Assembly (NCBI RefSeq): GCF_014633365.1
Contig: NC_068350.1
Coordinates: 25,879,680 to 25,943,679, forward strand
Direction: 5' to 3'
From: Diospyros lotus
Lineage: Eukaryota > Streptophyta > Magnoliopsida > Ericales > Ebenaceae
DNA length: 64,000 nt
Each line of letters opens with the position of its first letter. Position 1 is the first letter of the stretch. Both the position numbers and the translations under genes were made by a program. The notes beneath the pieces were generated by a model. That model was given only the letters and a program-made list of their open reading frames with translations, was not told the origin of the DNA and ran no database searches. Below, one piece after another: positions 11,890-23,216 of this stretch.

Positions 11890-13567
11890 AGGGTTGTGCT
11901 GGTTGCGATGACTAGTGAGATTCAAAGAGCAGTGAGTCTTTTGAGATGACGTGGTGGTGTCATCATCACTGTCAGGAGAAAGATGTTGTCAGGAAGGTCA
12001 AAGGTGTTTATGCATGGTAATACCTTGAAGCCGGGTATGAATGGCCATGAAGGCTGGTGCCTGCGAAATTTGAAATGTAATGACCGTGGAGGGAAATTCA
12101 TTATTGTCATGGTGTTGTCCTTGCCGAGGAGGACAAGGGGAACCATTATGCATGGTTTAAGTCAAGTGTCTATTGCGGATTGAGAATGAACTTGATTTTG
12201 GGATGGATGAAAGTTTCGTGCCTCCAAAGTAAGAGGCTCTATTGAGAAATGGTGAGATTTGAAAAGTCTAAATGAAATTGAAGCTGGGCGAGTAAATTTG
12301 GCTAAAAAACCACTACAAGAGTGGGGGTGTAACCATGTTAGCTTGTTGAGGTGTGGACCAAAGGCACGAGTCATCCTACAGGTGCGATGCATAAGTGATT
12401 GAGCAGATGGTAATAAGCCAATCACTTGTGCCACGCACCGTGGGTGATGACGAGGGCCGATTTATGGTTCCGCGACCTTAAGCGCAATAGTAGGATCCTT
12501 GACTCGCGGTAGGGTTTAATAGCCAAGATAAGGCCTAGCATGGGTCATAATGGTAAAAGCTAAAATGGGGTGAAAATTTGAAGAGGGGTTGCTCTCCCTT
12601 GTATGGGTATGAGACCCCTACTAGCATGCACAATCAGCCAGAAAGGAAGGCCAAGGTATTCTGTGTGCGTATGCGAAGAGCTCCTGGTTGGGAGAAGGTT
12701 ATGGCCCGAGCATGGTTAAGCTTGAGATAAGATTGTAATGGTGCGTACATCGCCAAAGCTCGAGGCGGACTCGAGTAATGCACGTATAGTTGAAATGTGA
12801 AATAGCTTAGCATGATGTTGGGTATGTCGAGTATGCATAATCATATCGATAAATGAGGGTCGGCTGGTCAAGGTAGAAGACCATGTACGAAATGGTCGAA
12901 GTTGGCTGGGTAGGCCAAATGGTTGCTTCCTATGTAGTGCTAGCATGGTTAGTTGATCGGTAATGAGAGGTTGCCATGAGGATCGACTAAAGCTATGCAT
13001 GCGTGTGATTAATGGCAGTATGCCATGGTAGAATGGATGTCAGAGTGTCTTGTGGGCACTTGAAGTGACATTGCGGTGGATGATCAGTGCTAAGACGTTG
13101 CTGGTTGGACCAGCGTAAAATCGTGGCCATGTGTGATTGGCAGTGGGAAACGTTGCCGTGTGTGATCGGCGTAAAATCGTGGTAGACTGATCAGTGATGC
13201 AATGTTAGCGAGAGTTCATTTCGATTGATAGGGAAATGGGAAGTGAACTGCAAAGCGATGCTTCGAAGCAGAGAAAATCTATCCGTTGATGGACATCGTT
13301 GCAGTAAGCATGACCAGCGACCAGTGGTGCAGTTTGGCTGGACGCCAAAGCGGTATTCGGTTGGTGAATGTCCTCAAGAGTTGGAGGATCGAAAGCCTAA
13401 AGCGAAGCCTTGAGGTAGGTGTAACCCGAGGTAAATGTGAGAAATGGATAGGCTATGAGATTTTCGAGCACGAGAATTTGCCATATAGCCCAAGAATGTG
13501 ATTATCTTGGGCAGGAGATTATGGTAAAGTGAATTTCGAGGACGAAATTCTTTTAAAGGGGGTGGAA
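11890..13567 (+). mobile_element. 3' interior of plus gypsy element B, no coding capacity
   Basis: No recognisable ORF. The end carries GAATTTCGAGGACGAAATTC and the purine tract AAAGGGGGTGGAA (13555-13567), the same motif that precedes LTR A. So this is the region between pol and the 3' LTR, 5'-truncated. Confidence 0.65.
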
Positions 13568-16208
13568 TGTAACACCTAGTAATCCTAGTGTTATGAGAAT
13601 GAGAAAGGAAGTAAGAAGACTTCCAAAAATTCCCTTGAGAAGGTGTTAGATCTTTGAGAATATTGGCGTCCTATGAGAGGGGCATTTTGGTAATTTGGAT
13701 AGTGAAGTCCAATAAAGGATATTTTGATAAATTGAAAATAATTCCTATGTGGAATTAGGTGAGTAAGTGAATTAAATCCCAATTTTGCAATTATGTGGAG
13801 ATATATGGGGTTAATAAATTCACAAAGGATATTTTGAGAATTTTGAAATTAATTCCATAAAGGAATTTAATTATGAAAAATGGGAAAAATGGTGGATATT
13901 CAATTATGTGGTAAAGTAATTAATTTTTCCTATATTGGAAAATAAATGTGGTGATGCCACATGGATGGATGAGATTAGAACTTGGAAGCCAAGATTGGTG
14001 TCTTGGAGTGACACATGGCTTAATGTGGTCCAAGTTAAATAGAGAAGAATTAAATAAATGCAAAAAGAAATGATATTGGTCATTCTTGTATTAATGAGAG
14101 ACATGATTATATGAATTAAGGAAAATCCAAAAGAAAATGGGAAATTAGTCACCCATTAATGCTTGAAAATTGTGGGATTTATTAAATGGGAAAGAAATTA
14201 ATTATGTCTCTCAAGTGTGATGGTTATGAAAATAGTCTCATTTAAGTAAATGATAAATAAATGGAAAATTCAAGAAATCACTGGATGAGATCTATTCTTG
14301 AAAAGAGAGTGAATCCAAAAGTCGGGATTTAAAGAGAAGTAATGGCATGGATTGCCAAATATTAAAGAGATGAGTGGTTGAGATATTCTCTTGAAAAGTG
14401 AAAATAATCCAATGGATGAGATTAATCAAGATAAAGAGCATAGATTGTGCTTTCTCCTAGAGAGGAGACTTGTTTATTTGAAATGAATGGTGGAGATTTA
14501 ATTCTCCTTAAGCACATGGATTGTGCTTTTAATGAATGGTGGAGATCCATTTTTTAAAATGGAAAAAGGGTAGTATTTAAAGGCAAGTGAGGAGGACTTG
14601 TCTTCCTTTGGCCATTTGGAGAAAGAAATGAAGAAGGAAAGAAAGAAAGAGAGATAAGAAGTCTCCCATGGAAGAAAAAGTGAAGAAAGAAGAAGAAATC
14701 AAGGTAAGCTTTGTTCATTCTTCTCTTTATTTTAGTATGCTTGAATGTAAAGTAAGAGGTTTATTGGAATGTCATCGCAGATGGGAGAAGATGATGATGG
14801 AAGCTCTCTTGAGATAAGGATTTAAAGTTTCAAAGAAAAGAATGAGGTAAGGGATGGCCCCATGGGAAGGTGGCCTTGCAATGTGTTGTAAGTATGGTTC
14901 ATAAATGTGTATGTTGCATTGGCATGCTCTATTATGTTCATGAGACTTATGGCCATAGGGTAGTTTGGGAATATGGTTGAAACGGTGGGTTGATGCCTCT
15001 AACCTTGGTGGATTGTGAGGGCAAAGAGACCTAGCTACACTTGCATGCATTTGGCATCATATAATCTTGTTATGTTCATATTTATTTTGCATTGCACCTT
15101 TATTGAGCTTAATAGCTCATGAGGTTTTACCCTCACATATAGGTTGTGGAAGCATGGGAAAAATCAAGTCAAGGTGGAATGGCATGTGGAGGCATGGAAA
15201 TGAAGATTCAAGTGTATTGTATGGCTTATGGAAGCTTATGTGTTGTGTTTGGTTTATGTAATGTTATTTGTTTGTTAGTTTGAAGTGTATGTTGTATTTA
15301 GACAATGAGATATTGGCTTATGGCATGTTGAAGCCTAGGTTGGGTGAAAGTCTCATTTTTGTGTGTGTTGTGGGAAGCACCAAGAAGTTAAATCATATGA
15401 TTTTGTTGGAAAAATAATAGGTGTTTGATGTATGTTGTGGAAGCATCAAGAGAATTGTTCAAGCCTTAATTGTTGAATATAAAGGTAAAAATTGAATGAA
15501 GGTAAAGTTCATTTAATTAATTTAATTTCTGAAAAAATTTGGGGTTTAAAGCCCAAGAGAAAAAAAAAAAAGAAAGAAAAGAAGTGAAAGTGGCAGTAGG
15601 CAAGCAGCAGGGCACAAGCAGCAATAGGGCAGGCAGTAGCCGTGCGCGGCATGCGTGGCCAGCTCGTGCAACGCTCGGCCAGCGCACCGTGGGGCCCCGC
15701 GCGGGCCCGGGCACACCAGCAGGCCCCATCAGCCATTTTTTTTCAAAAATTTGAATTTTTGGGAGATTTTGGGGCAATTCTTAATTGATTTTAGGCCCCG
15801 AAAGAATTTTCAAATTAAAGGAATTTTTCGGGCATTTTAGAGAATAATGCCGAAATTTTGGAAAATTGAAAATTATGAGTTTTTCCTCCAAAATTGGTAA
15901 TCAATCAATAGATTGATTGAAGTGGTGATTTATGGAGCCCGGTAAAAATTCTTGGGTGGAAAAAGAATTAAATATAAATAAGAAAATAGCGATTGGGCAT
16001 CTTAATGAGATTTGTTAGCCAATGCGGTGTGGTTAAAGCCTAATTCCGCTAGTGAATCCTGGGGTTGAGAGAAGGGAAGGACGAGCCTAGTTCTCACCTA
16101 GGACGTTTCGTCTTGAAACATGGTCCGCCCTTCACCAAAGGCCGAGCAGGTGGACGATTCGGGTAATTATTCACGAGTGGCACTCGTAAGTGGGAACGGG
16201 GCGTCACA
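13568..16208 (+). mobile_element. 3' LTR of gypsy element B (2.6 kb)
   Basis: It starts TGTAACACCT directly after the PPT and ends GGGGCGTCACA. It is clearly homologous to the solo LTR at 46901-49594 over most of its length: the opening, the 'gcatgcatttggcatcat' region, the GC-rich block near 15595-15730 and the inverted-repeat block at 16071-16133. Confidence 0.9.
16071..16133 (+). other. Multi-stem inverted repeats near LTR 3' end (copy B)
   Basis: The outer stem is GAAGGG-aa-GGAC (16071-16082) with GTCC-g-CCCTTC (16123-16133). Inner hairpins are CCTAG/CTAGG (16086-16090 with 16098-16102) and GTTTC/GAAAC (16105-16109 with 16115-16119). Confidence 0.6.
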
Positions 16209-16526
16209 CACCCTTAGAGTCCGCTCAGCTTCCCGGAGGTCTCCTACGCCCCTTAGTACTAGCACCTATTCAGGCTTATACAGAATTTATTCCAAAAATT
16301 ATTCCCAGTTTGACTACTTCCATCGTCATTAACCTCATCTCGAAATACTCACCAATCTCATGCCTTCTTCCCTGGACATCCATGGAAATTACACTATAAT
16401 TCCTACAGCCAATTCGGCCACTCATAACTATGAGAAATTACACTATAATTCCAAATCTTCTGAAAAGTTCACTTACACCTTAATGGAAATTACACTTAAG
16501 TCCTCAAGAAATTCTCGAGTGTTACA
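16209..16526 (-). mobile_element. Start of the 3' LTR of minus gypsy element C
   Basis: The right edge is CTCGAGTGTTACA (minus-strand LTR start TGTAACACTCGAG). It closely resembles the LTR start at about 56200-56506 (shared 'gaaattacacttaagtcc' and 'cactcataactatgag' phrases). It is cut on the left by element B. Confidence 0.8.
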
Positions 16527-16540
16527 TCCTCTCCCCTTAA

Positions 16541-17464
16541 GGGGGTGTTTGTTAACTAAGATAAGAGGGAGAAAATGTCAGATATGGGAAGCATTCCGGA
16601 TGTTTGGTCTTTCTAACGTGTTTGTTAAGCTTATCTGGCCATTTCCGGAAAAGGCCTCACGTGACCTCTTATCTCCCCCTTTCAAGATAAATTTATCCGA
16701 TCTCCCCCATCGAATAAATTTATCTGGCTCTTTCAAGATAAGCTTCAATTACTTATCTACCCCTTGTAAGATAGTTAATGCCATTTAATACATTTTAAAG
16801 ATTTAAATTTATTAAAAAGCTTATTTATTTATCTCTTATAATTAATATTATTTAATATATTTTTAAATTATTATATGTTTTGACAATTTTTAAAATTTAA
16901 ATGACATTATTCATTTCATTAATTTTTAAAATTTAAATTTCTCTATATATATATATATTTTATTAACTAATATAATTCATTTCATCAATTTTTAAATTAT
17001 TTTATTTAATTTTATATTTTATTATCTATTATGAAAATATGTTTTGGCTATTTTTAATTATGTAGGTGGAATTATTGTAATCCTAACAATTATTATTTAT
17101 ACTTTTCAACTCTTTTTAAATTTATTTTTGAACTTGAATTTAGAAAATAAAATATTATTTTTAATTTTAATCTTAATTTTTTTGACAATTCATATTAATC
17201 ATAAAATACTATTTTAATCATAAATTTGATAATAGGGATATTTTGGTAAAAAAACTCTTATCTTGGTGCTTATCATACGTATTAACAAACACGTGGAAAG
17301 AAAAAATATAGTTACCAATGGATTCTAAAAAATTTAACAAACAGTCTGATAGAAATTTTGGAATGTTTCCCGGCCTTATCTTGATCATTTCATATCTTGG
17401 TCCGGAAAGTATCCCAATCTTATCTTGATATCACCTTATCTTGCTCATTTTAACAAACGCCCCC
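16541..17464. mobile_element. PIF/Harbinger (Tourist-like) MITE, 924 bp
   Basis: Terminal inverted repeats are GGGGGTGTTTGTTAA at the left and, reverse-complemented, GGGGGCGTTTGTTAA at the right (14 of 15 match). The target-site duplication is TAA (16538-16540 and 17465-17467), the 3-bp TWA duplication typical of PIF/Harbinger. There is no transposase, so it is non-autonomous. Subterminal copies of the TAACAAAC/GTTTGTTA motif occur near 16618 and 17282. Confidence 0.88.
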
Positions 17465-17844
17465 TAAGAAAATTTCATCCTCAAAATTTTTTGCACTTGA
17501 CATATCAAATCACCGATATTGATAACAACTCTTAATTATAACGACTTAAACACCATCCTTTAGCAAATATTCTAATTCGCTTTTATTTCATGATCAATGC
17601 TTACCAGGCATGCCGTGTCTTTCACAGAATTTCCCGTTATAACTCTTCACAAGTGGTCATACACGTCAAAATGATCTATATCACTCGATAATATCCCAAT
17701 TTTCTACTAGCTGTCCGCAAACAACTTATAATCATGACATCCAGAGATCCTTAAAAATTATTTGACAAATTCTTATCTGTGTCCCAATTCCCCAAGTTTA
17801 TTCATAAGCTAATGCATATGTCATGATCACGAATACATAAAAAT
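17465..17844 (-). other. 3' interior of element C, between gag and PPT
   Basis: Resumes the PPT-proximal sequence (minus strand ...GAAATTTTCTTA) after the MITE. The stretch near 17600-17650 matches about 21065-21125 just inside the 3' LTR of element D, so C and D share this 3' region. No pol sequence lies between here and gag. Confidence 0.65.
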
Positions 17845-18317
17845 CTATTTGAACAAAAATAGCATACCTTTTTCCATTATCAGGTCAGTTTCTTTATTCT
17901 CTTTCGATAAATAGTGAACTCGTCTGGTGCGAAGTCTTTGTGCCTCATCCATTTTCCCCGATTGCTCCACCTTTTGCCTTTTCGGACACTCAATCGTGTA
18001 ATAACCAATTTGATTGTATGAGAAACACGTAACCCCCATTCGATTCTTGGTTGGAGGTGCCTCTTTGACTTTGGGACAATATTTTTCTTTGTGCCCTTCC
18101 TTGCCACATGCAAAACATGTGATATTTCCTTGGAAACAATTTCTCCCGAGGTTAACCTTATCGCATTGAGGACACGACTTGACATCTTTGAAATTATTTC
18201 CTCCCGACTTATGCTCCACGCATTTCGAATCTCTTTTCTTATCGTTAGATCTTATGAATCCTATACGAAGAAGATTTGTCTCAGTAGTTAGAGCCCTATC
18301 CAGCGCCTCATTATAGG
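17845..18317 (-). pseudogene. Gag C-terminus of element C, with two zinc knuckles
   Basis: In one minus-strand frame the segment reads YNEALDRALTTET, a gag helix typical of gypsy elements. CFACGKEGHKEKYC (CX2CX4HX4C) follows, then a second, weakened knuckle beginning CFSYNQIGYYTIEC in which the second Cys and the His are lost. It is continuous with the gag N-terminal part at 30134-30885 once element D is taken out. Not followed by pol. Confidence 0.85.
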
Positions 18318-20915
18318 TGTAACACCCCGCTTTTCTCTTACCGAGCGTGTCACTATGCTGGGGCCCAAAATATACATAATTTATTTATTTTCTTTCTTTC
18401 CCGGTACATAACTTAAACCTTAAGTACCGAGTCCCAAACAAAACCCCTAGCAAATCATTAAAAATGCAGAAGCGATAATCGAAACCTGATATGGTACATA
18501 ATCAACTCATTTTATTTATAACATAAGAATTTGTACCATAATTAACATCATATCCTCGATATTGAAATACATAAATACATGGAGATTCCATAATATTCTA
18601 ACAAGGCTAAACATCAATAAAGCATCAGCTAAAACATATCCGAGTCAACTCGCTGGATCCATCGGCCACGTCATCACGTGCCGTCATATCTCAACCTGCT
18701 CCTTGCCCTAACTGCAAGTCTAAAACTAGAACGTGGAATGTTCCAGGGGCACAACCCATTAGAAGATGAAACTTCTAGTGAGGGTCCAAAACATATATAC
18801 GAATGCATGATGCAATAACATGAACAACATTTCCCTTAGTGTAATTTCCCTGGCCCGCAAGCCCGGCTAGGAATCCTAGGCAAATCCCGAACCTCTGTAG
18901 GATAAGCCTAACGTTATTCCCTCAACGCCCTTGGGGAATTACGGTTACACTCTGGGGGGACATCCCATTCCCATGCACAGATATCAATATGACAATAATA
19001 TCATGCTATGTAATTATCACAACTTTCAATGTAATATGACAAAATGAACATTACATTCATAAATAGCATGCATATATATAACAATCATATAAATATAAGT
19101 TCTTGTGAGAAAACCACTCACCAAATCATACTTAGGATAGAACAACTCACCTTTTGAGATAAACTTGCATTTTCTCGAAAAGCGTGCATCGTCTCGATAT
19201 GCGTGCCCCACCTTGATTTTCGTGCCAACTCTCAAAAGTTGCACCAATCACATCATCTCGATCACCTCAATCATAAAATAGTATTTCATCACTAAATATC
19301 CTCAATATTCCATTTATTTTCTTTTATTTCCTATTTCTTTCATTTTCCTTCTAAAAATCCCAATAATTACATCGAGACTATTTTCTCAAATCTATCTTCA
19401 CAACAATTCATAATATGCTATAAAATTCAAAGGAAAAATACTGAACTTACCCGGATGTTGCATTTTCACACAAAATAAGGCTTTTTGGTGCGAAAATTGA
19501 GGCAACGAAAACTCCAAATCCAAAACTAATTGCACAGGGACCTAGATCTCAAATTCATAAGATTTTTTAAAAAAAATCAAAATTTTATGATGCTGCACGC
19601 GCCTCCACGCGCTGCCAGAAGCCGCTGCCACGCGCCCTACGCGCACCTGCTGTTGGGCGCGTGTTCCACACGCGTCATGTCTTCAAGCTCCAGCAGTTCG
19701 CCGGACTGGTGCGCCTCGCCTGGTTTTTTCACGATTTCTCCCTCCTTCGAACTCCGTTTTTCCCCCCGTTTGTTCCTACGCCTTCCTCTATTCGCCCTCT
19801 ACAGGATAATACCTTAAAATTGGTCATTTGGAGCCATTTATTGACTGCTCAACATGATTTTCCGGCGAATCTCATTTTTTCGACAAGTCTTCGGATCTCC
19901 CTCAACTCTCAACCAAAATGGCTCAAATTTGATAGAAACAAAGCTTGAGGCATGGGTAACAAAATCCCCTTATTCTCATTGCCCAATTTGTTCATTTAAG
20001 CCCTTAATTTGAAGCTCCATTTCTCCCTATTTTTGGCCTTCATGAAACCTCTATTTATAGGCATCTTCGATGCCTCAAATGCCTTTGGCCGACCTACCCA
20101 CGCCTCTTAGAGTCTCGACTTCCCTCAGATGGCCCTCGATCGAGCCTTATCCAACAGCAATTGCAAGTTACAAGCGTGCACCACTTTGGCCGACTTTCGG
20201 CCACTTTTCTTACTTTTTCGGCCACTATGATGGCTGTTGTCGGCCAGGCCTTTACAAAAGTTGGTCCCACGACCACCCTCGTGCCATCCCTATGGCCAAT
20301 TTCAGCCATGGCCGATTGCTCAGATTCGCCCATGCTAGCCACTTTGAAAAATTGCATTTTGGCCCCTCAACGTTTGGTATTCTCATTTTGGCCCTTTTCC
20401 ATTTAACCCCTCAACTTTTCAGTATTGCCATTAAGTCCCTCAAGTCCTAAAACATCATTTTAACCCTTGAAGATTTCAAAACAACCTTGTTTCAACCTTC
20501 CTCTAGCAATTTTCAAAAACTACACTTAGGCCCGAATATTTGTTTTGGCCTTAAACCTCTTTGTTTCTTCCCGAAACCACTGAAGGGTTGTTCTTTATGA
20601 AAAACCAAAGCCCCCTCAAGCTTCTGTTGACTTCCGAGAAGTCGTCTACAACAATTCGGTATTGCAGCCTAAATGGCAGCTGCATTTTTGCTGTACTGAA
20701 AACTATTCCCGATCTGATTTCTTTCGATGCTATAAATCATATCTCGGGGTGCTTGTTAATGCCACATCATTTTATTTTGGCATCTCGGCTCCAGGGTACT
20801 CCCGGCAGTCGATTTGGTCAATTTTTCGGGCTATTCAGATATCAATTTTCTCTGAAATCCCATTTCTCTAATAAATTGCTTCTTTTTAGTTAACCCAAAT
20901 TTCTCGGGTATTACA
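18318..20915 (-). repeat. 3' LTR of element D
   Basis: Minus-strand LTR TGTAATACCCGAG...GGGGTGTTACA, complete, 2598 bp. Same family as the solo LTR at 40242-42686 (same first 17 bases and a similar 3' end). A GC-rich block with GCGCG runs lies at about 19590-19680. Confidence 0.9.
20051..20060 (-). promoter_or_regulatory. TATA box candidate, 3' LTR of D
   Basis: CTATAAATAG on the minus strand, about 860 bp into the LTR. The 5' LTR copy is at 29269-29278. Confidence 0.5.
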
Positions 20916-20935
20916 TTCACGCCTCCTTAAAAGAA
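20916..20935 (-). promoter_or_regulatory. Polypurine tract of element D
   Basis: The minus strand reads TTCTTTTAAGGAGGCGTGAA next to the LTR start. It matches the PPT context of elements A, B and C, although a CGT interrupts the purines. Confidence 0.6.
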
Positions 20936-21149
20936 ATTTTGTCCTCAAAATTTTCATCAGACAGTTAAGGTAACTAAGGCATAACAATGCTCATTACCTG
21001 AATACCTCAAATCAAACATCTATTTGATCCTTGACAAACACCTTGGTTTGTGTTCCTTGCACGTCTAATGCTTACAAGCATACCGTGTCATTCACATAAT
21101 TTCCTGTTGTGGCTCCTTTCAGACGACCACATATCTTTTAATTATTTTA

Positions 21150-21640
21150 GGCACGCACATTCTCCCCCGAAACCTTTGAGAATGTCTGCTCGCATTTCAA
21201 AAATCATAAACCTTGGGCTGGCCCTATCATCATTCCATAGACAAGTACACTTGTCAACCACACATGTCTTCTGTATCTCGTTCACCAGATCCAGCTAAAC
21301 GACCAGGCTAGCCATAAAAATAGACGATCCCTTCAGTACTACCATCATAGTTGGCAGGCCAACAAGTCTCCAACTTTATCTGACACTCACAGCTATACAC
21401 CAGGTCCTGCGTTGGGAACCTTTCTACCACACATCCGGTGATACGAAGTAGTGTAGTCGTAGTCCTTAAGGAACTCCATCAACCGTCGCTACCTCTTGTT
21501 CAGCTCCTTCTGTGAGAACTCATACCTCAGGCTCCTCGTGGTTTGTGAGCACATCAAAATGTCCCACCATTCCGTTTCGGTAGCGTCTCTATAACTTCGA
21601 GAGCACATACCACATTTGCCAACTCCAAGTCATATATCGG
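21150..21640 (-). pseudogene. Decayed gypsy pol, RNase H segment, in element D
   Basis: The minus-strand translation around 21420-21500 gives FSQKELNKR, a stop, then RRLMEFLKDYDYTTSY. This corresponds to the conserved end of the RT/RNase H connection of gypsy elements. Stops and frameshifts prevent a longer reading. Confidence 0.6.
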
Positions 21641-22039
21641 GTAGTCCTTTCTGTGCATTGGCGTGATCCGCACGCCATCATTTGGTCATGTTGCACTAAT
21701 CATACAACTCGATCCTTTGAGCTATCATAAACTCTTATTGCACCCGGCAGGTTATTCTTATTAGACTCTTTCTCATGAGTCCTATTGTGGATAGAATTAT
21801 TACAAAGTGTCCCATCACTGCCTTCTGAAAACAGCTTTGTCAAAACATCTTAGCATTTTATTTCGAAATCTGGTTCGTAAAAATTTCATTTCAAACCTCA
21901 CGTTGCTCCATGTTTCGAAATATAGGGTCGGGACTATAAATACTCGAAAAGCCCTGAACTCGACTTTCGTGCGTCCGGATAATTTTTTTCTTCTTGCCAA
22001 AATCTCTGGAATAATAAAACACGTTTTCCCCATAAGAAA

Positions 22040-22200
22040 GAAAAATTTACTTTTCTTCTCCCCTTTTTCTTTTTCTTTTATTTTTATTTTTATTTTTATT
22101 TTTATTTTTATTTTTATTTTTTTTCTTTTCTTTCTTTTCTTTTCTTTTCTTTTCTTCTTCTTCTTCTTCTTTCTTCTTCTTCTTCTCCTTCCTTCCTTCC
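22040..22200 (+). repeat. Pyrimidine-rich microsatellite tract
   Basis: Runs of TTTTTA (about nine units, 22078-22125) are followed by TTTTC and CTT repeats up to CCTTCCTTCC at 22200. It lies upstream of the LOB-like ORF on the same strand. Confidence 0.9.
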
Positions 22201-22640
22201 TCTATGACACACCGACCTTGCACAAACCGCCGCCGGCTGTCGCCGCCTTCCAGCGTCGTCGCCACCTCCGACGGCCGCCGCTGCCCCTTCTGCAACTGCC
22301 GTCAGCGCTTGCTCCGCCACCGGCCGTGAACCACCATACGGCTTCTCCGCACCTCCAGTCGTCGATCGCCCTCCGACGGCCCAAACGGCCCTCCGTCGGC
22401 CAGATCTGGCCGCTGCCGCCGCCTCTAGCCTCCTCGCGCAGCCACTGGCCCTCGCTTGGCATCCCTCAGTCGCCATCGCGCCATCGCCGTCCTTGCTGCT
22501 GCCAAATCCGGGTCGATCCGACCCGACTTGGCCCGACCCGACCTAACTCGATCCGCTTTAGGTTTGACCCATCCTGATTCGACTCATTAGATCTGACCCA
22601 TATCTGATTTATTTAGACTTAGCCAGATCTCAGATCTATC
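22201..22640 (+). other. GC-rich leader upstream of the LOB-like ORF
   Basis: A C- and G-rich segment resembling a plant 5' leader or low-complexity coding sequence, followed by CCCGACC-type short repeats at 22500-22550. An open plus frame covers 21807-22577, but its product is low-complexity and shows no domain. I do not call it a gene. Confidence 0.4.
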
Positions 22641-23216
22641 ATGCCAAGGCGCAACATGCCATGGGACAACATACCAAGGCCTCGGTCTCGATGCGGTGCC
22701 TGCGTAGTCTTAAATAGAGGATGCAATTCACAGTGCATCTTTGCTCCTTATTTCCATGGTGAGGATGATATTGCTAATTTTGTCGCCATCCACGATGTTT
22801 TTACTGTTAAGAATGTTGTCAACCTCTTAGCTCCACTTCCGGTCAGCGACCGTTTTTGGGCTTCCGATACACTCCTCTTTGAAGCTCAAGCCCGGCTTCA
22901 AGATCTTGTTTATGGCTGTGTAGCTCACATTCTTGCCCTTCAGCAGCAGGTTAGTGAGTTGCTAGCTTATCGAGCTTACTTGCAGGATTTACTATTTGCA
23001 TATTATTCTTCACATCCCCAGCCTGCTCCTCAACCTAATCAAAACCCGAGCTGGAATTTCGATCTTCCTATCATTCCAGAGGATGCCCCTTATCCTGGTT
23101 TCTCAAAGGCTACCCTTTCACCTTTCCCTAGTGAAGCTAGCAGTAGCCAGATGCCACCCCCAAATGACATCGATGAGCTGGGAGCTATTGTGTTTGGCAA
23201 CGGTCGTCCTCACTGA
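22641..23216 (+). CDS. LOB-domain (LBD/ASL)-like protein, intact ORF inside element D
   Basis: 191 residues. The N-terminal half is a LOB domain: C-block Cys18-X2-Cys21-X6-Cys28-X3-Cys32 (exact CX2CX6CX3C), then FAPYF, a GAS-block-like stretch at 47-63, FEAQARLQDLVYGCV at 80-94, and a helical leucine-rich segment at 95-118. A Pro-rich, variable C-terminus follows. LBD proteins are plant-specific transcription factors that bind DNA through the C-block. The frame is uninterrupted from ATG to TGA. Deviations from the family are clear: the FGAS core of the GAS block is replaced by FTVK, and the conserved Pro of DPVYGC is Leu here. The ORF is antisense to the surrounding retrotransposon and sits between decayed pol pieces. 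It may be a captured gene or retrocopy, or a divergent resident gene later overrun by repeats. The family call is strong; expression and function are unknown. Confidence 0.8.
   Translation: MPRRNMPWDNIPRPRSRCGACVVLNRGCNSQCIFAPYFHGEDDIANFVAIHDVFTVKNVVNLLAPLPVSDRFWASDTLLFEAQARLQDLVYGCVAHILALQQQVSELLAYRAYLQDLLFAYYSSHPQPAPQPNQNPSWNFDLPIIPEDAPYPGFSKATLSPFPSEASSSQMPPPNDIDELGAIVFGNGRPH

Noticed and set aside
8445..16208. LTR A and LTR B as the two ends of a single element
   Set aside because: No PBS after 11151, the sequence at 11152 is another LTR's interior, and the two LTRs are from clearly diverged subfamilies.
21807..22577. Open plus-strand frame of 256 codons upstream of the LOB-like ORF
   Set aside because: It is made of a pyrimidine microsatellite (Phe/Leu runs) and GC-rich low-complexity sequence. 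No domain, and the opposite strand is equally open.
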